Assembly: GCA_023954495.1 (NCBI GenBank)
Contig: JAMLIA010000031.1
Coordinates: 1 to 32,431, forward strand
Source: Thermomicrobiales bacterium
GTDB lineage: Bacteria; Chloroflexota; Chloroflexia; Thermomicrobiales; CFX8
DNA: 32,431 nt
Direction of reading: 5' to 3'
The notes under the pieces were generated by a model. The model did no database searches. It was not told where the DNA came from and worked only from the letters and a program-made list of their open reading frames with translations. The translations under genes were made by a program, and so were the position numbers. Below are positions 8,620 to 15,981 of this stretch, in pieces; the first letter of the stretch is position 1; every line of letters begins with the position of its first letter.

Positions 8620-9927
8620 TCATCGCGACGCACCGACCGTCCGCGCCGCGAGCTCTTCCAGAAGGGTGACTGCCTGGGCAGGTCCCGGGGCGGCATTCAG
8701 GCGCTCCGCAAGCTGCTGCGCGTTGTACCTGTAGCGCGGTTTGCTCAGCACCTCGCCGATCGCAGCGCGCAATCCGGCTGGCGTGCAGCGCTTGGCCGGC
8801 AGGCGTACCCCGACTCCAGCTTCGACGACGCGGCGGGCGTTATCCGGCTTATCCCACGTCGTCGGGACAATGACGAGCGGCACGCCGGCCCGCAGGGCAC
8901 TCATGACCGTTCCTGCCCCACCGGTGGTGACCAGCACGGAACATTGCGGGAGCAGTGTGCTGTGATTGATCCAGTCGGCGGTATGAATGTTCGGCTCCAG
9001 CTCCCCAAGATCCAGTTCGGCAATCGAGCGCTGCCGACCACTGGTCAGGATCACTTCCATTGGCAGGCCGGCTAGCCCCTGCGCGCCGGCACGCAGCACG
9101 AACGGGTCGCCATAGCTGAGCGTGCTCTCCGTGACATGGACCCATGGACGATCCCTTGGCAGATCGGCGAGCCATTTTGGGTCTGGTATGTCAGTCGTGG
9201 GGTGCCAGGCAAGCGGTCCGACATAGCGAACCGACGCGGGCAAGTCGGTGCGGTTGTAATCGAGCTCGGGCAGGCTACCGATCATGTACAGCGGCAGCGT
9301 GCCGGTCTGACGATTCATCGACATGGTAAGCGCAGGCAGGCCGGAGTCGGCGCGAATCTCGTTCACCCTGGCACGCAGTCGCCGCCCCGCCAGCTCGGTT
9401 GCGCGATTGACGCCCTTCGTCAGCAGTTTCGCGCCAGTCGATCGTGGTGGAGCCATCCCCAGCCCGGCGGGTGGTGCGTCTTCACCGGGCACGAGGCAGC
9501 CGAGCAGTGTCGACAGGATAGCCACCGGCGCGCGACCAGTCTCGGAGAGGACGAGGATCGGCCCCCACATCGCTGTCTCAGCAACAACGACATCCGGCTG
9601 CCATGAGTCGACAATCGGCTCCAGATCGGCAACCTGATCCGGTATCGTCTCGACGAGCCAATCGCGAAAGATCTGGAGCACATTGCCGGCGACGGGCCGA
9701 CCGGATGGCGCAGCCGTGTCCATCGAAATCATGCTGCTCGTCGCGCTCGATTCCGACAGCCGATCAAACGGAAAGAACGTGATGCCCTCGCGCTCAACAG
9801 CCTCGCGAGCGGACTCGCCCGAATAGATCGCGACATCGTGCCCGGCATCACGCAGCGCCAGCGCCACGCTCATGAACGGGCTGATGTGCCCGGCGAACGG
9901 CCAGCAGGTGAGCAGATACCTTCCCAT
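8620..9927 (-). CDS. Family 1 glycosyltransferase (MGT/UGT type), copy A
   Basis: A 435-residue GT-B enzyme, clearly paralogous to the next gene downstream over its whole length. The start is the ATG at 9927, with GGGAGG 7 bases upstream. It begins YLLTCWPFAGHISPFMSVA and carries the donor-site segments TADWINHSTLLPQC, TTGGAGTVMSA and VPTTWDKPDNARRVVEAG around Trp358. The last segment is identical in both copies, whereas the acceptor halves differ more. That is the usual pattern when two enzymes share a donor sugar but act on different acceptors. It is 58 bp after the SDR gene, consistent with operon membership. It is a likely cytoplasmic transferase of the first sugar to the polyketide alcohol or acid; the order of the two steps is inferred. 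Confidence 0.9.
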   Translation of the reverse strand: MGRYLLTCWPFAGHISPFMSVALALRDAGHDVAIYSGESAREAVEREGITFFPFDRLSESSATSSMISMDTAAPSGRPVAGNVLQIFRDWLVETIPDQVADLEPIVDSWQPDVVVAETAMWGPILVLSETGRAPVAILSTLLGCLVPGEDAPPAGLGMAPPRSTGAKLLTKGVNRATELAGRRLRARVNEIRADSGLPALTMSMNRQTGTLPLYMIGSLPELDYNRTDLPASVRYVGPLAWHPTTDIPDPKWLADLPRDRPWVHVTESTLSYGDPFVLRAGAQGLAGLPMEVILTSGRQRSIAELDLGELEPNIHTADWINHSTLLPQCSVLVTTGGAGTVMSALRAGVPLVIVPTTWDKPDNARRVVEAGVGVRLPAKRCTPAGLRAAIGEVLSKPRYRYNAQQLAERLNAAPGPAQAVTLLEELAARTVGASR

Positions 9928-9985
9928 CAGCAAGCCTCCCAACTCGCGCACGCAGCAGTTCGATTGGCGGCCGCGGCTACGCCTC

Positions 9986-10900
9986 TCATTGCGTTGCCGT
10001 CGTTGGCTGCGCTTCCGCTTCTGCCGCTTCCTTCTCCAGGCGCTTGACCATGCCGCCGAAATAGACCTTTTCGAAGACTGGCTCCGGCAGGAGTCGACGG
10101 AGCTTCACGACGGCAGACGCCGGTTTGCCGACGATGTAACGCATCTTCGGCGTCTCGACCGTAAGCGCCGTGTGGATCGACTTGGCGACATCGGCAGATG
10201 TCGTCTTCGAGCGGGCGACGACCTCATCGGACATCACTTCGCTGACCTGGAACATGCGGTAGTACGGACTCTGCGGGTCCATCGCACCTTCGGCGAGGCC
10301 ACGGTGTGTCGTCCAGCGGGTGGTGTCGATGATCCCCGGCTCGATCAACACCGACTGCAGCCCAAACGGCGCGATCTCCAGCGCCAGCGCCTCGCCGAAC
10401 CCTTCGAGTGCAAACTTGCTGGCGCAATACATGGAGACGCCGAACGACGAGATTCGGCCACCGACCGACGACACGGTCAGGACGCGCCCACGGCCAGCCG
10501 CGCGCATGTGCGGCAGCACCGCCTGTGTGACAGCGATCGTGCCGAAGACATTCGTCTCGAACACCTGGCGGATCTCATCAGCAGCGAGATCTTCAAGGCA
10601 GCCACGCAGGCCAACGCCGCCGTTATTCACCAGTCCGTAGATAGATCCGGCTTCCTGCATGATCTGATTGACAGCCGTATCAATACTTTCTTGATTCGTT
10701 ATGTCTAATTCAAGGACACGAAGCGACACTCCTCGATCGGTTGCTGCCTGGGTGACCTTCGGTTCTGAAGCGATATCGCGCACTGTTGCGTAGACGTTGA
10801 AACCCTGCTTGGCGAGGTGAATGGCCGCCTCGAGACCGAGGCCGGTTGAGCTGCCAGTGACGAGAACGGTATCTCCCGGCGAACCACTTGATGCGGTCAT
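9986..10900 (-). CDS. Short-chain dehydrogenase/reductase
   Basis: A 304-residue classical SDR. The start is the ATG at 10900, with a perfect AGGAGG just upstream. That ATG overlaps the hydrolase stop codon (ATGA), so the two genes are translationally coupled. The Rossmann motif TGSSTGLG covers residues 15-22. The NNGG variant of the NNAG motif follows, then the catalytic Ser in VSSVGG and YCASK with Tyr158 and Lys162. The C-terminal ~50 residues are extended and basic, with RRLLPEPVFEKVYFGGMVKRLEKE. NAD(P) preference cannot be read with confidence. In heterocyst glycolipid synthesis SDR enzymes reduce keto groups on the chain. A similar trimming role, reducing a beta-keto or terminal keto group before glycosylation, is the simplest inference here. 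Confidence 0.88.
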   Translation of the reverse strand: MTASSGSPGDTVLVTGSSTGLGLEAAIHLAKQGFNVYATVRDIASEPKVTQAATDRGVSLRVLELDITNQESIDTAVNQIMQEAGSIYGLVNNGGVGLRGCLEDLAADEIRQVFETNVFGTIAVTQAVLPHMRAAGRGRVLTVSSVGGRISSFGVSMYCASKFALEGFGEALALEIAPFGLQSVLIEPGIIDTTRWTTHRGLAEGAMDPQSPYYRMFQVSEVMSDEVVARSKTTSADVAKSIHTALTVETPKMRYIVGKPASAVVKLRRLLPEPVFEKVYFGGMVKRLEKEAAEAEAQPTTATQ

Positions 10901-11751
10901 CGGTCCTCCTTCATTGCTGAAATTGCGGGCTCTCGCTCCAACGCTCTGAGAATTTCGGCGGCGACCAACTCCGGCTGCTCCAGCGGCCCGAAGTGCCCCC
11001 ACTCGGTGCGAGGCAATAGAATGGAACGAACATGCGGCAGGTGTTCGCGGAGAAAGTCATAGGTTCCCAGAAACGCGGAACCGTCGCTGAAAATCTGGAC
11101 AACTGGTGTCTGAATGTTGCTGATCTCTTCGAGCGGCAGGCCGCCGATCTCCATCGTGTCGGTCGCCATCGTCGTCTCGTCAATGAGGCGCAGGAACGGC
11201 TTCGGGTTGCGTGGCAGTCCGTTCAGCGGCCCCCACTTCTTGGGAACTTCCAGGCTGAGGCGGAATAGATACTCGACATCGGTGCGGTGCTCGGGCGGAA
11301 CCTCGTGGCCGGCGCGGGCGAGCACGTCCGACCAATAGTCCCATCCTTTCCAGTCGTCGGATTCACGTGTGTAGATCATGGCCGGCAGCGCCGCCTCGAT
11401 CGCAACGATCTGGCGAACCCGCTCCGGGAAATGGTGCGCGAAATAGAGCGAGATGTCCGCACCATAGCTGTGCCCGACGAGAGCAGGTCGCTCGATGTCC
11501 AGCGCGTCAAGCAGATCGCGCAGGTCTTCCGCCATGTCATCGCTGGTGTAGCCGGATGGCGTCACCTCGCTATAGCCATGGCCGCGCAGGTCGTAGGTCG
11601 TGATACGAAATCGATCCATGAGCTGCGGGATGATTTGCAGATGCCAGACTGCAAGGTTGCCGGTCAGGCCGTGAACCATTACGACGTCCGGGCCCTCGCC
11701 AACCTGCTGATAGTGGATTTTCACCCCACTGCGGAGAACAACCTTCGGCAT
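10897..11751 (-). CDS. Alpha/beta hydrolase
   Basis: A 284-residue alpha/beta hydrolase with a complete triad: nucleophile Ser95 in GHSYGA, acid Asp223 in IFSDGSAF, and His253 in WGHFGPL. The oxyanion-hole motif MVHGLTG is near residue 25. There is no signal peptide, so it should be cytoplasmic. It starts 20 bp after the phosphodiesterase stop with only a weak GAGAG as ribosome site, and its stop overlaps the SDR start by 4 bases. This family includes esterases, epoxide hydrolases and proofreading or releasing thioesterases. None of the synthases has a thioesterase or reductase release domain, so this is a leading candidate for chain release or editing. That is an inference from context, not from the sequence. 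Confidence 0.85.
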   Translation of the reverse strand: MPKVVLRSGVKIHYQQVGEGPDVVMVHGLTGNLAVWHLQIIPQLMDRFRITTYDLRGHGYSEVTPSGYTSDDMAEDLRDLLDALDIERPALVGHSYGADISLYFAHHFPERVRQIVAIEAALPAMIYTRESDDWKGWDYWSDVLARAGHEVPPEHRTDVEYLFRLSLEVPKKWGPLNGLPRNPKPFLRLIDETTMATDTMEIGGLPLEEISNIQTPVVQIFSDGSAFLGTYDFLREHLPHVRSILLPRTEWGHFGPLEQPELVAAEILRALEREPAISAMKEDR

Positions 11752-11771
11752 GTATTACTCTCAGTCTCTGG

Positions 11772-13367
11772 TCATTCAACGTAGCCAAGCGCACGCAGGC
11801 GGTTGAGAATCGTCGCCTCAGCGTCGCTGTCAATATCGAGTGCAGCATCCGATTGGGATGTGGCAGTCGCCGCTCCGTCCGACGTGAACCATCGCGGCGG
11901 CCGTTGCTCAAGCTGCTCTGGCAGGACCACACTTTGCGGAACAATGCCGTCCGCATCGGTCGGAATTGGCAGATCGAGGCTGTACAGCAGCAACGGGGCG
12001 ATGTCGACGAGCGACACCTCGTCCGCACGCTCGCCAGACCGAATTCCCGGGCCGTTCGCGATGAACACGCCGTCCCACTTGTGGTTGCCGAGGGCGGTGT
12101 CCCGGCGGCGGAACAGGACGTCAGAACGCAAGATCGAGATCGCCGCGCCGTCAGCCAGGGTCAACGTCAGGTCTGGCCCGTAGCCTTCGTACGGTCCGGG
12201 GAAAACGTCGTGGCGATCGTGTATCTGAGCGACGATCGGTTGGTCAGTCCACGGGTTTCTGACAGTCCGCAGGGCGGCGATCAGATCGGCGAGAATCGTC
12301 TCGCGATCCTTGCCGCATACGGATTCCGGCTGGTCGACGATGTTGATCCCAAGGCTGCTGGGTGTCGCCGCGTAGGCAACGGTCTTGTCCCAGTCCATCT
12401 CGTAAACGTGGCGGGTCATTTGGGCGAAGCCGATCTGTGGGTCGACCTCGTCACTCTCCCAGTCCTCCGCCTTCCAGGCCAGAAATCCCTGCTCTTCGAG
12501 CCACGCATTCAGATAGAAGACATCGTAAGACGCGCCGAAGCCGTGGTCAGACGCGACAACGACTGTCGCATCGGATCCAGCCAGATCAACGATCTCTGCC
12601 AGTTTGCTGTCCAGTCTCGCGAAGTAGTCCTCACACAGATCGATGATCTCCTGCTCCCAGGCATTTGGCTCAGCGGATCGCATGGCGGGATCGAGGAAGC
12701 GCCAGCACAGGTGTTGCAGCTTGTCCGCGCCATCGAAGACGACGCCGACAAGATCGACATCGTCGTTCGTCATGATGTGACGCAGAATCTCCGTCCAGCG
12801 CTCCTCACGACGTGAATGCAGCTGGATCCAGTCTGCATATTCCTCTGCGGCACAGCCCTCGAGAGCCTTCGCCTCAAGCGTCATGTCCAGAGCCAGCTCG
12901 CGCGGATTGAAGCTGGGTAGCGTCTTCAGCCGATCAAACAGGCCGGGAGGGTAGCATCCGAGTCTCAGCTGCCGCCAGGGCATCCAGCCGCCGGGAACGA
13001 TATAACCATTCACCGCCGGTGGCGGGAACATCAACGGGAAGTTGAGGCTGACAACGTTCAGGCCGTGATCGCTGGCGATTGACCAGATCGTGTCGCTCTT
13101 GACGTTGTGCGAGCTGGCGAACTGGAAGTAGCGACTGGCTGGGTCTTCCTTCTGGAAGAAGTCGAAGACGCCGTGCTTGCCCGGTCGTTTGCCGGTCATC
13201 ACCGTCGTCCACGCCGGCGGCGTCAGCGCCGGGACGATGGAGCGAAGCGGTGCACGCACGCCACGCTCAATCAGCGTTTTGAGAAACGGCATCTTGCCGC
13301 GTTCGATCAACGGATCGAGAACTGTGAACGTCGCGCCATCCAGTCCCAGCAAAAGTGTTTTCGGCAT
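11772..13367 (-). CDS. Alkaline phosphatase-superfamily phosphodiesterase (Thr nucleophile)
   Basis: A 531-residue member of the type I phosphodiesterase/nucleotide pyrophosphatase family. Metal ligand Asp10 lies in LGLDGATF, the nucleophile is probably Thr54 in PAWTTVMTG, and DGADKLQH, SDHGF and NHKWDG supply the remaining Asp/His ligands. There is no signal peptide or membrane segment, which is unusual for an enzyme acting on outer lipids but common in this lineage's copies. The ATG at 13367 has GGGAG 8 bases upstream. A GTG at 13376 overlapping the ACP stop (GTGA) is an alternative start. Family enzymes hydrolyse phosphodiesters or phosphomonoesters; the substrate here is unknown. Possibilities include a lipid phosphate intermediate, a nucleotide sugar or a carrier-bound intermediate. 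A second copy with a Ser nucleophile sits divergently beyond the large synthase. Confidence 0.85.
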   Translation of the reverse strand: MPKTLLLGLDGATFTVLDPLIERGKMPFLKTLIERGVRAPLRSIVPALTPPAWTTVMTGKRPGKHGVFDFFQKEDPASRYFQFASSHNVKSDTIWSIASDHGLNVVSLNFPLMFPPPAVNGYIVPGGWMPWRQLRLGCYPPGLFDRLKTLPSFNPRELALDMTLEAKALEGCAAEEYADWIQLHSRREERWTEILRHIMTNDDVDLVGVVFDGADKLQHLCWRFLDPAMRSAEPNAWEQEIIDLCEDYFARLDSKLAEIVDLAGSDATVVVASDHGFGASYDVFYLNAWLEEQGFLAWKAEDWESDEVDPQIGFAQMTRHVYEMDWDKTVAYAATPSSLGINIVDQPESVCGKDRETILADLIAALRTVRNPWTDQPIVAQIHDRHDVFPGPYEGYGPDLTLTLADGAAISILRSDVLFRRRDTALGNHKWDGVFIANGPGIRSGERADEVSLVDIAPLLLYSLDLPIPTDADGIVPQSVVLPEQLEQRPPRWFTSDGAATATSQSDAALDIDSDAEATILNRLRALGYVE

Positions 13368-13372
13368 TGCGC

Positions 13373-13675
13373 TCACTCCCTCGCCGAAACTGGCTGGCGA
13401 TGGTCGCTGACGTAATTCACCAGCTCGCCGACCGTCACATCGCGCTCTTCGACCGGGCGCTGTCCGATTTCGGCCAGAAACTCTGCGAACGGCAGCTGGC
13501 CATAGCGCTGCTGAATCATCGTGCCGAGGATGACGAGATCGAGTGATTCGAGCCCCATGTCGGTCAGGAACAGCGTCTGTTCAGAAACCGGGCCGGAATA
13601 CTCCCAATCGTCGGCCATCTCGTTGATCAGTTCGAGCACCGCGGCAAGAACTTCCGGATCGGCATTGCGCGTCAC
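13373..13675 (-). CDS. Discrete acyl carrier protein
   Basis: A 100-residue carrier protein. The start is the GTG at 13675, preceded by AAGGAG with 6 bases between. The phosphopantetheine site is Ser44 in DMGLESLDLV, a GLxSL form of the usual DSL motif. The preceding helix (VLAAVLELINEMADDW) and the acidic loop and helix II (VILGTMIQQRYG) fit an ACP fold. Carrier proteins hold the growing acyl chain as a thioester after modification by a PPTase, which here is encoded by the gene directly upstream. Because the KS-AT and DH-PPTase products carry no ACP domain of their own, this protein is their probable partner. It is overlapped or abutted by the phosphodiesterase start, suggesting translational coupling. 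Confidence 0.88.
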   Translation of the reverse strand: MTRNADPEVLAAVLELINEMADDWEYSGPVSEQTLFLTDMGLESLDLVILGTMIQQRYGQLPFAEFLAEIGQRPVEERDVTVGELVNYVSDHRQPVSARE

Positions 13676-13731
13676 TATGATCTCCTTAGAGGTAGATACG
13701 AACCATGGACTGAACCGGGCGACGCCAGCGA

Positions 13732-15981
13732 TCACGGAATCCCGCGCGTCACAATTGCCAGGGCGCTCACAAGGCTATCGACTCTGTGGGTTTGCGCGCT
13801 GATGACTGCATTGTCCTGCACCGACGCCACATCGACACCGCCACTTACCGGGTCGATCCCGACGACCGCCAACGATTGCGGTCCACCCGACATGCCGGTG
13901 CCGAACGCTTTCCCGACAGCTTCCTTAGCGCACCAGCAGCGCAGGAGCCATTCGGCGGAACTGTCCTCGGAAACTGTGCCAATCAGTATCCGTTCGGTAT
14001 CAGTGAACGCGATCTCATCGAATCCAGCAGGCCGCTGCTTCAAGAATTCGATGTCGAACCCGACCGCGCTCGCTACGTCGGCAGGTGCGACGACTGCGGC
14101 AGCAACGCCGTCGGTATGTGAGAACGTCACAAGCGGCGCAGCGCCAAGGGCATCCACGCAGGCACCTTGCACGATCGGCTGTCCATCCGGTCCGCTAACG
14201 ATCTCAATGTCGGCCGGCAACAGCGCAATCCCGGTGCGCTCATGGACAAGCTCGACGATGGCCTCCTTGGCTGCCGATCGCGCGCCGAGCCATTCGAGCC
14301 GCCGATGATCTGGCAGCCGCAATTCGGCAAAACGCTCGCGTTCGGCGCAACTGAGAATACGTCGTGACCACACCCGAATCCAGAACGCCTTGTCACCGCC
14401 GACGCGAGTGTCGACCATTCGACAACGAACCCCGGGCGCAGTTGAGCCGATCAGGCTCGGAGTGGGCACCGAAACGGTCCCGCCGCGCGAGAGGATCAGA
14501 TCGTGCAGGTGGGCGGGAACGTCGAACCGCTTGTCTTCCCAACCCAGCAGGCGAATCCAGACCTGACCATCCGGCGTCACCAGCTCAATGTCAGAGCGGA
14601 CGACCTGTTCGCCTTCCAGCGCTACCTGTGCGCTACATCGGACCGGTGTGCCAACGGGCGGTGTTGGTCGGAAGATCTCCAGCGTCTTCAGGCGATACGG
14701 GAAGATGACATTCGCGCTTGGCAAATGCTCGGTTGTCCAGAACCCTATCACCTGTCCGGCGGCATCCAGCGTCACCGGGTCGAGGACGAATTGTGGTGCC
14801 TGCTGGACAGCGAAAAAGCCCGTTGTCGGCCGGACAGAGAGCGTCGCGACAATGCCGGTCTCACCAGTCTGATCGACCGAACTGACGCCCTGCCAGGCCG
14901 GGCCGTGGAACATGACATCCTGATAGAGCCGATCCGGCATCCAGCGCGATTCCCTGGCATCGGCAGGCGGTGCCACACGCTGCGTGCTGTTGGTTGGCCA
15001 CGTCGGCGACAGGACGACGACTGCTTCGGCAACGGCAGATGTTGAATCGCTTGTGCCGACCGGCGACTCGCTAAGGTTGTGGAGTGCCACGCGCACGCGA
15101 GCGGCCCCTTCTGTATCCGCGATCCGCGACGCCAACACCCGCAGCGTCTGCGGCTCATCGTCCCAGGCGAGCCAGCGGCTGGCGAAGACGTCTTGCATGC
15201 CGACGACCTGCAACCCGGGAAGCAGGCACGTTGCTGCCTCGGCGAGAATTTCGAGGCTCATCGTCAACGGCATGATCGCCAGTCCGGCCAGCGTCGGATC
15301 GGTGCACGAGATCTCACGCCCGAATGTGTGATCGAGCAGATAGCGGTCGCGTCGAACATCGAACACGCGCTCGGCCACTAACGTCTGGCCCGGCTCGATT
15401 GAGACGACTGATCCGAGCAGCGGAAACATCGTGGTGTCAACATCCGGCAACGACCGCGAGTCATTGTCCGTTGCTGTCGGTCTACCCGCTGGTGGGTCAA
15501 GAACCTGAATCTGCTGCACAACGTGGTTCGACTCTGCTTGAGTCGAATCGCGCATGCCTGACAGGTAGGCGTGCATGATTTCCTGCTGAGTGGCCAGGAA
15601 CTCTTCCATGACATCGAGATGACCTGCCAGGAATGAGGCAGCCTCATCGTCGAAGGCAGCCGGTTCATGGCCAGGGACCGCCAGATTCGTAGGCGAATCG
15701 TGCCAAACGTTCGTGTCCTCGAAAGCGTCAATCTCGGGCTGGAGGCTCGTCGTATTGCCGGACGAAGGCATCTCAATGTCTGGCTCTGCTACTGGCGTGG
15801 ATATTCGCTGACTGACCTCATCCGTCGACTCAGGCGGGCGCACGGCAGCAACGATCTCGTCCGAAAAGCGGAGCATCGGCCAGGACGAAGACAACAACAT
15901 GTCATCGAAGCGGCGCGGGCTTACGTCAGTCGCATCGAGGTCCAGTTGTTGCGGGTTGCGCCGACTGTAGAGATAGTCCAA
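13732..15981 (-). CDS. Dehydratase-phosphopantetheinyl transferase protein (probably C-terminal half of a split synthase)
   Basis: A 749-residue protein. Residues 1-~190 are a linker beginning DYLYSRRNPQQL, which reads as the end of an acyltransferase domain, followed by a helix VMEEFLATQQEIMHAYL. A double-hotdog dehydratase covers ~205-480, with His218 in LLDHTFGREI and Asp406 in LDAAGQ. An Sfp-type PPTase covers ~560-749, with Asp643 in GFDIE and WCAKEA (Lys686, Glu687). The first usable start is a TTG at 15981 with no ribosome site, and it overlaps the upstream KS-AT gene by 61 bp in the -1 frame. Together these suggest that KS-AT-DH-PPTase was once, or still is, a single polypeptide. The DH would remove water from beta-hydroxyacyl chains, and the PPTase would activate both ACPs of the cluster. 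If it is translated separately, the start is uncertain. Confidence 0.85.
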   Translation of the reverse strand: MDYLYSRRNPQQLDLDATDVSPRRFDDMLLSSSWPMLRFSDEIVAAVRPPESTDEVSQRISTPVAEPDIEMPSSGNTTSLQPEIDAFEDTNVWHDSPTNLAVPGHEPAAFDDEAASFLAGHLDVMEEFLATQQEIMHAYLSGMRDSTQAESNHVVQQIQVLDPPAGRPTATDNDSRSLPDVDTTMFPLLGSVVSIEPGQTLVAERVFDVRRDRYLLDHTFGREISCTDPTLAGLAIMPLTMSLEILAEAATCLLPGLQVVGMQDVFASRWLAWDDEPQTLRVLASRIADTEGAARVRVALHNLSESPVGTSDSTSAVAEAVVVLSPTWPTNSTQRVAPPADARESRWMPDRLYQDVMFHGPAWQGVSSVDQTGETGIVATLSVRPTTGFFAVQQAPQFVLDPVTLDAAGQVIGFWTTEHLPSANVIFPYRLKTLEIFRPTPPVGTPVRCSAQVALEGEQVVRSDIELVTPDGQVWIRLLGWEDKRFDVPAHLHDLILSRGGTVSVPTPSLIGSTAPGVRCRMVDTRVGGDKAFWIRVWSRRILSCAERERFAELRLPDHRRLEWLGARSAAKEAIVELVHERTGIALLPADIEIVSGPDGQPIVQGACVDALGAAPLVTFSHTDGVAAAVVAPADVASAVGFDIEFLKQRPAGFDEIAFTDTERILIGTVSEDSSAEWLLRCWCAKEAVGKAFGTGMSGGPQSLAVVGIDPVSGGVDVASVQDNAVISAQTHRVDSLVSALAIVTRGIP

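Noticed and set aside
7090-9927. The two glycosyltransferases as fragments of one broken gene
   Set aside because: Each is a full-length GT-B enzyme with both acceptor and donor domains and its own start; they are duplicates.
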